Positions 1 to 4,387 of a stretch of DNA of 8,027 nucleotides are shown piece after piece. Positions within the stretch are counted from its first letter, which is position 1, and each line of letters starts with the position of its first letter. Both the position numbers and the translations under genes were made by a program. This stretch comes from Gammaproteobacteria bacterium (lineage in GTDB: Bacteria; Pseudomonadota; Gammaproteobacteria; SZUA-21), in contig QIKQ01000024.1 in NCBI GenBank assembly GCA_003233075.1, positions 1 to 8,027 on the forward strand, read 5' to 3'. The notes beneath the pieces were generated by a model. It was not told the DNA's origin. It saw only the letters and a program-made list of their open reading frames with translations, and did no database searches.

Positions 1-24
1 ACAAGAGGCGTTTCAAAGGAATTA

Positions 25-127
25 GTCGTTGCGAGGTGTGATCTTTGATCACACCGAAGCAATCTCCTTAATTCAATGACTTACGTTAGGAAATTGCGTC
101 ATCTGCTAATGCAGTCTCGCAACGACG
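25..127 (+). repeat. Composite palindromic repeat, copy A
   Basis: The ends are a perfect 11-bp inverted repeat, GTCGTTGCGAG at 25-35 and its complement at 116-126. Inside the left arm is a perfect 9-bp hairpin, GGTGTGATC (35-43), loop TTT, GATCACACC (47-55), followed by CGAAGCAATCTC (55-66). The right arm read on the minus strand has a smaller hairpin, CTGC-ATTA-GCAG. The centre is TTAATTCAAT (68-77). The 60 nt at 68-127 align without gaps to the minus strand of 493-434, with 46 of 60 identical by my hand count, so this is one of two copies in the window. TTGCGAG...CGAAGCAATCTC flanks resemble dispersed palindromic repeats seen in several bacterial genomes. I cannot name the family. Confidence 0.75.
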
Positions 128-207
128 AGAAGCTTCGAAAGCGATATTATCGGTCACTTATTATGTTTAGTGAATGCGACTATTAAACATCGAGATAAAA
201 AAGTTAA

Positions 208-303
208 CGGGACAGCAGTGGACTGGCATATACAAATTTGAATAAATTATTTGGCGCGACAAGTAATTTATATCTCAAAATCATGCCCAGACAGACTGTC
301 CCG
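208..303. repeat. 96-nt imperfect long hairpin (MITE-like or structured RNA)
   Basis: The ends are a perfect 8-bp inverted repeat, CGGGACAG (208-215) and CTGTCCCG (296-303). Moving inward, CTGGCAT (223-229) pairs with ATGCC plus AG (283-290) around one bulged C, and TTTGA (237-241) pairs with TCAAA (275-279). A 12-bp apical stem at 242-253 and 260-271, with one T/G mismatch that would wobble in RNA, closes on the loop GCGCGA. Nested complementarity in the right order over the whole length argues for a folded element rather than chance. It encodes no protein. It could be a miniature inverted-repeat element or a small structured RNA. I see no clear target-site duplication. Confidence 0.5.
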
Positions 304-433
304 CATGGAGGAATAATCCAGAAACTTCGTGTGTCCACGCACCGTTGAAAGAACATTGTCGCGTTCCTTTTTGCTTTTCTCGTAAAAATCACGGACGCAC
401 CTTCGATGGTGCCGGCTAAATCTCGTGTTGCGC

Positions 434-529
434 CGTCTTTGCGAGACTGCGCCAGCAGTCGAAGCAATCTCGTAACGTTTATAATTGAATTGACGAGGTC
501 ACTTCGCAAGCTTCGCTTGCTCAGGACGC
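434..529 (-). repeat. Composite palindromic repeat, copy B (inverted relative to A)
   Basis: This is the second copy of the element at 25-127, in the opposite orientation. Read on the plus strand, the first arm is TTGCGAG (439-445) with the hairpin GACTGC-GCCA-GCAGTC (445-460) and then CGAAGCAATCTCG (460-472). The centre is ATTGAATTGA (484-493). The second arm carries the hairpin GCAAGC-TTC-GCTTGC (506-520) and ends in TCAGGACG (521-528). The minus strand from 493 to 434 matches copy A 68-127 at about 46 of 60 positions. The hairpin cores differ from those of copy A but each is perfectly self-complementary. It lies about 30 bp beyond the epmA stop codon and might help terminate or stabilise that transcript. 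Confidence 0.7.
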
Positions 530-561
530 TAAGGCGGATTCGTTCAGTCGCTTCGTTTTTA

Positions 562-1545
562 TTAACAATTCTCAAAATCGAAATTAATCACGTCAGAAAT
601 ATTATCCAAGCCTAAAACCAACGCGACTAGCCGATCTACACCTAAGGCTAGCCCACTGCACTCGGGCATCCCGCTCGCCAAACAATCAATTAAATGATTG
701 TCTATCGGCAACATTATTTGCCCTCTTTCTTTTCGCACCAGCAAATCTTTTTCAAAACGTTCTAACTGTTCTTCGCTATTAGTCAACTCTTGAAAGCCAT
801 TCGCTAACTCTACCGAACCCCAATACACTTCAAATCGTTCGGCCACAGCATATTGATCATTATCGATACTTCGCATACTAATTTTGGCCAGCGCTGACTG
901 ACTAAGCGGATAGTCATAAACAACGGTTAAGCATTGAGCTTCAAATTCTGGCTCTATTATGTGCGTTAAAATAATAAAAAGACATACGTCCCGACTAGCA
1001 GCAGCTAAATCAAAACTCACGTCAATATTGTGTGCGTAAATACATTCTATTAACTCTGCTTGCTCGCAGCTATGTGGATCAATTCCACAAGAATTAATAA
1101 ACAAAGAAGCATAACTTCGGTAATGAGTATTTGCGATTTCGGTATAAGGGCTGGACACTGTTTTTATCAAGTCTACACATTCTGCATACAATTGCGTGTA
1201 GCTCATGCCGAGTCGATACCATTCAAGCATGGTAAATTCTGGATTATGCCAGCGGCCTTTTTCTTCGGCGCGAAATACCTTGGACATCTGATAAATATCG
1301 CCGCTACCTGATGCCAACAACCGTTTCATTGCAAATTCTGGTGAAGTGTTTAAGTAATAGGATTCTTTGTGAGCCGCACTCTGGCACGTAAAACTTTCAA
1401 TCGCAGGTTCGGTATTAGCGGCCAAACTCAAACTTGGGGTATCAACTTCAACAATTTGTTTATTTTGAAAAAACTGTCGAATTGAGAGAAGAATATCAGC
1501 TCGCTTGCGTAATAGTTTCGGAGATAAATTCGCTTGCCAGTTCAT
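562..1545 (-). CDS. epmA: EF-P--(R)-beta-lysine ligase EpmA (GenX/PoxA/YjeA)
   Basis: This is a class II lysyl-tRNA-synthetase paralogue that lacks the anticodon-binding domain. It activates (R)-beta-lysine with ATP and joins it to Lys34 of elongation factor P in the cytoplasm. The 327 residues match the usual length of about 325. Visible landmarks are the TSPEF..KRLL segment (about 67-77), class II motif 2 with FRAEEKGRWHNPEFTMLEWY (91-110), the ERFEVYWGSVELANGFQELT block (236-255) and motif 3, GLALGVDRLVAL (298-309) with Arg305. The ATG at 1545 gives the expected N-terminus but has no clear Shine-Dalgarno. It lies 24 bp after the efp stop codon, so co-transcription and perhaps translational coupling with efp are likely. 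The gene appears intact. Confidence 0.96.
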   Translation of the reverse strand: MNWQANLSPKLLRKRADILLSIRQFFQNKQIVEVDTPSLSLAANTEPAIESFTCQSAAHKESYYLNTSPEFAMKRLLASGSGDIYQMSKVFRAEEKGRWHNPEFTMLEWYRLGMSYTQLYAECVDLIKTVSSPYTEIANTHYRSYASLFINSCGIDPHSCEQAELIECIYAHNIDVSFDLAAASRDVCLFIILTHIIEPEFEAQCLTVVYDYPLSQSALAKISMRSIDNDQYAVAERFEVYWGSVELANGFQELTNSEEQLERFEKDLLVRKERGQIMLPIDNHLIDCLASGMPECSGLALGVDRLVALVLGLDNISDVINFDFENC

Positions 1546-1569
1546 TTTGGTAGCAGCATATAGGCTTGC

Positions 1570-2139
1570 CTAATCTTTGACTCTGGATATGTATTCACCA
1601 ATACGAGTATCGATTTTCAATACTTCGCCTTCGCCAATAAATAGCGGAACCTTAATCACTGCGCCAGTTTCCATAGTCGCTGGCTTAGTTCCACCACTCG
1701 AGGTATCACCTTTAAGCCCCGGATCAGTCTGCGCGACGATTAAATTAACGAAATTGGGTGGACTAACGCTTATAATTGCTCCATTCCAGGTTACAATAGA
1801 ACAAATATCTTGCTCTTTTAACCACAATTTTGTATCACTTACTGCATTATCATCTGCCGACTGTTGCTCAAAGCTTTCAGGATGCATAAAATGCCAAAAT
1901 TCACCGTCATTATAGAGATATTGCATGTCCGTTTCCATCACATCAGCCGCTTCTACAGATTCGCCTGATTTATATGTTTTCTCTAAAACACGGCCAGTTT
2001 TTAGGTTGCGAATTTTAACCCGGTTAAATGCTTGGCCCTTTCCTGGTTTAACAATTTCGTTTTCAATAATTGAGCAGGGATCATTATCAATTAATATTTT
2101 TAATCCACTGCGAAATTCATTAGTACTATAACTAGCCAT
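1570..2139 (-). CDS. efp: Elongation factor P
   Basis: EF-P binds between the P and E sites of the ribosome and promotes peptide bonds at consecutive prolines. At 189 residues it has the standard length, with an N-terminal KOW-like domain (about 1-64) and two OB-type domains after it. The tip loop of domain I reads VKPGKGQAFNRVK, and the modified lysine is Lys34, as in E. coli; this is the lysine-type EF-P served by EpmA and EpmB. The family signature region with TDPGLKGDTSSGGTKPATMETG (about 138-159) and the C-terminal IDTRIGEYISR are intact. The ATG at 2139 is preceded by a weak GGA (minus strand of 2146-2148) six bases upstream. It is the first gene of an apparent efp-epmA operon and diverges from epmB. 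Confidence 0.98.
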   Translation of the reverse strand: MASYSTNEFRSGLKILIDNDPCSIIENEIVKPGKGQAFNRVKIRNLKTGRVLEKTYKSGESVEAADVMETDMQYLYNDGEFWHFMHPESFEQQSADDNAVSDTKLWLKEQDICSIVTWNGAIISVSPPNFVNLIVAQTDPGLKGDTSSGGTKPATMETGAVIKVPLFIGEGEVLKIDTRIGEYISRVKD

Positions 2140-2166
2140 AATTTTTCCAATTTAATCACACAAAAT
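2127..2166. promoter_or_regulatory. Compressed divergent start region of efp and epmB
   Basis: Only 27 bp (2140-2166) separate the two start codons. That is too short for two ordinary promoters side by side, so at least one promoter must lie inside the opposite coding region, or the mRNAs have very short leaders. For epmB, TATAAC (2127-2132) and CATAAT (2137-2142) are possible -10 boxes, but neither has a convincing -35 box. epmB has no Shine-Dalgarno. The boundaries are inferred from the spacing alone. Confidence 0.3.
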
Positions 2167-3156
2167 ATGAACACATTAAAAATTAACAGCACACATTTAA
2201 ACAAAAAGCCATTTACTGATATTAATGAGCTACTAAAATATCTAAATTTAGATCGCGACAGTTTGCCAGATCCAGCCGCTTTGATCAAAAACTTTCCTTT
2301 ACGCGTGCCTCACAGTTTTGCCGAAAGAATGGAAAAATCAAACCCAATTGACCCACTCTTGCTTCAAATTTTACCAAAACAGGCGGAAAACGAGGAAAAT
2401 CCGCGGTTTAGTCTCGATCCTGTTGGAGACCAAAAAGCCACAGTCAAACCAGGCATTCTAAAAAAATATAATTCTAGGATGCTACTCATTACAACGGGAG
2501 CCTGTGCAATTCACTGTCGGTACTGCTTTCGGCGCAATTTTCCTTATGCCGAAGCAAATAGCAAACACTCCTCATGGCCAGATCGATTAGATTACATACG
2601 ACAAGATAAATCAATAAACGAAATTATTTTAAGTGGTGGCGATCCCTTGTCACTCAATAGCGCTAAGCTCGCAATGATACTGCGTGACATTGATGCCATT
2701 GAACATATTACTAAAATTAGAATTCACAGCAGAACACTTATAGTTGAACCACAGCGATTAGATACGCAATTACTTGAAACTTTCAAGCAGCTCAACAGTA
2801 AACTGATCTTTGTCACGCACATCAATCATGCAAATGAAATAAACTCAGAAGTAAGCCAAGTTATAAAATTACTAATACAAGAAAAAATACTATTGCTAAA
2901 TCAATCCGTATTACTTAAAAATATTAATGATAGTTCTCAAGCGCTAATAAATTTAAGCGAAAAACTAATTGAGAATAATATTTTACCCTACTATTTACAT
3001 CTATTAGATCCAGTTCAGGGGGCCGCGCATTTTGAAGTTAATCAAGAGCAGGCGTGTCAACTAATTGAAGCCATGAAAAACCAATGCTCAGGTTATATGG
3101 TGCCAAAATTAGTTAGAGAAATTGCAGGGGCTAGCTCAAAAATTATGATTACTTAA
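2167..3156 (+). CDS. epmB: EF-P lysine 2,3-aminomutase EpmB (YjeK)
   Basis: This radical-SAM, PLP-dependent enzyme converts (S)-alpha-lysine to (R)-beta-lysine, the donor used by EpmA on EF-P. It has 329 residues, slightly shorter than the E. coli protein (342), mostly at the N- and C-termini. The radical-SAM cluster motif is CAIHCRYC with Cys113, Cys117 and Cys120, followed by FRRNFPYAE. SGGDPL (156-161), RIHSR (185-189), THINHANE (217-224), LNQSVLLK (244-251) and YYLHLLDPVQGAAHF (275-289) are all conserved family blocks. The likely PLP lysine is Lys325 in GASSK near the C-terminus. The start at 2167 lacks a Shine-Dalgarno but gives the expected N-terminus. It is transcribed divergently from efp-epmA and belongs to the same modification pathway. 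Confidence 0.95.
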   Translation: MNTLKINSTHLNKKPFTDINELLKYLNLDRDSLPDPAALIKNFPLRVPHSFAERMEKSNPIDPLLLQILPKQAENEENPRFSLDPVGDQKATVKPGILKKYNSRMLLITTGACAIHCRYCFRRNFPYAEANSKHSSWPDRLDYIRQDKSINEIILSGGDPLSLNSAKLAMILRDIDAIEHITKIRIHSRTLIVEPQRLDTQLLETFKQLNSKLIFVTHINHANEINSEVSQVIKLLIQEKILLLNQSVLLKNINDSSQALINLSEKLIENNILPYYLHLLDPVQGAAHFEVNQEQACQLIEAMKNQCSGYMVPKLVREIAGASSKIMIT

Positions 3157-3172
3157 CCTTACTAATATTTAA

Positions 3173-3305
3173 TGTAGCCCGGCTTTGTAGCCTGGCTCTT
3201 CAGAGCCAGGGTGGATTTAAAATACTGCAAATATTATCCAGAGTGAAGTTAAATTAAATTTTTGCTCGGAATGAAATCACCCCGGCTCTGAAGAGCCGGG
3301 CTACA
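3173..3305. repeat. Inverted pair of GC-rich hairpins between convergent genes
   Basis: Hairpin 1 has the stem CCTGGCTC (3191-3198), loop TTCA and GAGCCAGG (3203-3210). Hairpin 2 has CCCGGCTC (3281-3288), loop TGAA and GAGCCGGG (3293-3300). The 27-nt blocks 3187-3213 and 3278-3304 are inverse complements of each other except at two positions, and those two positions pair with each other in the stem: T-A in the first, C-G in the second. A 12-nt half copy, TGTAGCCCGGCT (3173-3184), is fully complementary to 3294-3305, so a larger alternative fold is possible. The pair lies between the 3' ends of epmB and the acetyltransferase gene. It is GC-rich against AT-rich surroundings and resembles dispersed REP-like repeats. 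It lacks a T-tract, so simple intrinsic termination is unproven. Confidence 0.75.
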
Positions 3306-3394
3306 ATTTGTTAATAGAAATTAGTACCATTGGTCCAATCGTCATAAGCTGTGCGATTGTTGCTATACCTTAGGCTCGAATTAGAACCAAGCCG

Positions 3395-3916
3395 TTAATA
3401 AACCCGCTCAAAATGTGAAGGGAAAATAATATGACCCTCACTACCTAAGCAGCCTGGTTTTAATTCCATCGCCGTAATCATGTCATTAGACACAGGTAAA
3501 TTACATTGTAAGTTCCACGTCTTGGCTGCTTCGAAGCCAAACTTTTGATAAAAATCTGGTTGACCAACGACAACGATTGCGCCAAAGTCATACTTGCGTG
3601 CAACATCGACCGAAGCAGTGACTAGTTCAGAACCAATGCCGCGATGAGACTGTGACGGCACTACCGCCATAGGAGCAAGCGCCAAAATATCGGTACTGTT
3701 CGCGCCGTTTTGCAAAGTTACTTTTGACAATAGAATGTGACCCACAATTCGCTGCTTAAATTCCGCAACCAGAGACAAATCCGGAATAAAGGCTGAAGAA
3801 TTTCTGAGAGAATCAATTAAACCCACTTCTTGTTCTCCTTCAAAAGCACTCATGTGAACTACATCAATCGCTTTGACATCTTCTACTATTTCTTTTCGGA
3901 CAGTAATCCCGTGCAT
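3395..3916 (-). CDS. GNAT family N-acetyltransferase, YhbS-like
   Basis: This is a small cytoplasmic acetyl-CoA-dependent acyltransferase of the GNAT fold. The substrate is unknown. The ATG at 3916 gives 173 residues, near the length of E. coli YhbS (167), and has AGGAG seven bases upstream. A TTG at 3934 would add six residues but lacks a comparable site. The acetyl-CoA-binding segment reads APMAVVPSQSHRGIGSELV (about 81-99), with the RGIG loop at 92-95. The following GQPDFYQKFGFEAA (118-131) is the characteristic YhbS-type segment, where the Tyr usually contributes to catalysis. The C-terminal GHIIFPSHF also fits the family. It is convergent with epmB and divergent from the FimX-like gene, so it is probably monocistronic. 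Confidence 0.88.
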   Translation of the reverse strand: MHGITVRKEIVEDVKAIDVVHMSAFEGEQEVGLIDSLRNSSAFIPDLSLVAEFKQRIVGHILLSKVTLQNGANSTDILALAPMAVVPSQSHRGIGSELVTASVDVARKYDFGAIVVVGQPDFYQKFGFEAAKTWNLQCNLPVSNDMITAMELKPGCLGSEGHIIFPSHFERVY

Positions 3917-3923
3917 CGATAAA

Positions 3924-3928
3924 CTCCT
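3924..3928 (-). promoter_or_regulatory. Shine-Dalgarno AGGAG fixing the acetyltransferase start
   Basis: AGGAG on the minus strand lies seven bases before the ATG at 3916. This supports that codon over the in-frame TTG at 3934. It is one of the clearest ribosome binding sites in the window; the other genes have weak ones or none. Confidence 0.75.
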
Positions 3929-3943
3929 ACGCAAGTCTGAATC

Positions 3944-3980
3944 ATGTATTATACATTGTGGTATTCATCACCACAGTCAA
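3944..3980 (-). promoter_or_regulatory. Likely acetyltransferase promoter with embedded inverted repeats
   Basis: On the minus strand a consensus TATAAT (3953-3948) would start transcription near 3941, about 25 nt before the ATG. A TTGACT (3980-3975) lies upstream but 21 bp away, longer than the ideal 17, so the -35 assignment is weak. Between and across them are two palindromes: ATGTAT-T-ATACAT (3944-3956) over the -10 box, and TGTGGT-N7-ACCACA (3957-3975) filling the spacer. The second is placed where a repressor or activator would act. The -10 is seen directly; regulation is inferred. Confidence 0.45.
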
Positions 3981-4011
3981 GCCAAATATAACGAATAAAC
4001 TCACTTATAGT

Positions 4012-4146
4012 ATGGCACGAAATTATTCTAGTTCCATCCTAAATATAGGAACAATAGCTCATATTGACTCAAGAACTAATCTCATAGCTAATTTTTGTAC
4101 AAAGCCATTAGTAATTTTACTAATCCTGAATCCCAATGTTAAATAA
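4012..4146 (+). pseudogene. Possible decayed fragment of an EF-G (fusA-like) start
   Basis: From the ATG at 4012 the frame begins MARNYSSSILNIGTIAHID and ends at 4146 after 44 codons. The N-terminus of elongation factor G typically reads MAR, about eight residues, then NIG..AHIDAGKTT and later FYTG. Here MAR, NIGTIAHID and a later FCTK fall in the same order at nearly the same spacing, but the P-loop AGKTT is replaced by SRTN, so no GTPase could result. I read it as a relic of a duplicated or misplaced fusA 5' end. I see no Shine-Dalgarno. An in-frame upstream ATG at 3958 exists but adds nothing EF-G-like. A short unrelated peptide with chance similarity remains possible. Confidence 0.4.
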
Positions 4147-4207
4147 GCTATATTAATTTCATTAGAGAAATTACGACAATTAATATAGCAATAAATTAGC
4201 TTATTGC
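4142..4207. promoter_or_regulatory. Overlapping inverted repeats upstream of the FimX-like gene
   Basis: Three perfect pairings share sequence: GCTATATTAATT (4147-4158) with 4178-4189; AATAAGCTA (4142-4150) with TAGCTTATT (4197-4205); and GCAATAA (4188-4194) with TTATTGC (4201-4207). The second cannot form fully together with either the first or the third, so the region could switch between folds as RNA, or offer nested operator sites as DNA. It lies about 180 bp before the FimX-like start codon. No known riboswitch consensus is evident, and the segment is AT-rich, which raises the chance of incidental pairing. Confidence 0.35.
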
Positions 4208-4283
4208 GGCAGCTGATTAAATCGCACATTTTTCGAGTGTAATTAATTTAACGAACTATCGATGGAAAATAATGGTCTAATAA

Positions 4284-4299
4284 TATAATTAGTATTATA
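4284..4299. promoter_or_regulatory. TATAAT-TAGT-ATTATA palindrome
   Basis: A perfect 6+4+6 palindrome with a consensus -10 hexamer on each strand lies about 90 bp before the FimX-like start codon. No good -35 box is visible at the right distance on the plus strand. It may be a promoter or operator for the FimX-like gene. The rest of 4208-4387 is AT-rich and I see nothing else in it. Confidence 0.3.
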
Positions 4300-4387
4300 A
4301 GCCTAAATAAAAACTAATTATTGCCGAAAAGGTGCTGTAACAAGCTAAAATTAGACAATAATCTCACTATAGATTTAGACAGTCAAA

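Larger units (their letters stand above)
1..561. other. Gene-free stretch rich in palindromic repeats
   Basis: No reading frame here looks like a protein gene. The longest minus-strand frame (575 down to 204) runs through two repeat structures and into the 3' end of epmA, starts without a ribosome binding site and resembles no family I know. The stretch holds two composite palindromic elements and one long hairpin, each listed separately. There is also a small hairpin with GCACC/GGTGC arms at 397-401 and 408-412. Between these elements I see no tRNA, rRNA or recognisable RNA gene. The right end is the 3' flank of epmA, so some of the hairpins may also end or protect the efp-epmA transcript. 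Confidence 0.7.

Noticed and set aside
25..529. CRISPR array or integron-type repeats
   Set aside because: There are only two copies, they are in opposite orientation, the spacing is irregular, and no spacer set or cas or integrase gene is visible.
204..575. 123-codon minus-strand frame
   Set aside because: It translates straight through repeat copy B and the 208-303 hairpin, overlaps the end of epmA, lacks a ribosome binding site and resembles no known protein family.
406..615. 69-codon plus-strand frame
   Set aside because: It runs through repeat copy B and into the antisense of epmA, with no start signal and a low-complexity Arg/Leu-rich product.
3917..3934. TTG start at 3934 for the acetyltransferase
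   Set aside because: The ATG at 3916 has AGGAG at ideal spacing and gives the family-typical N-terminus; the extra six residues would include the ribosome binding site itself.
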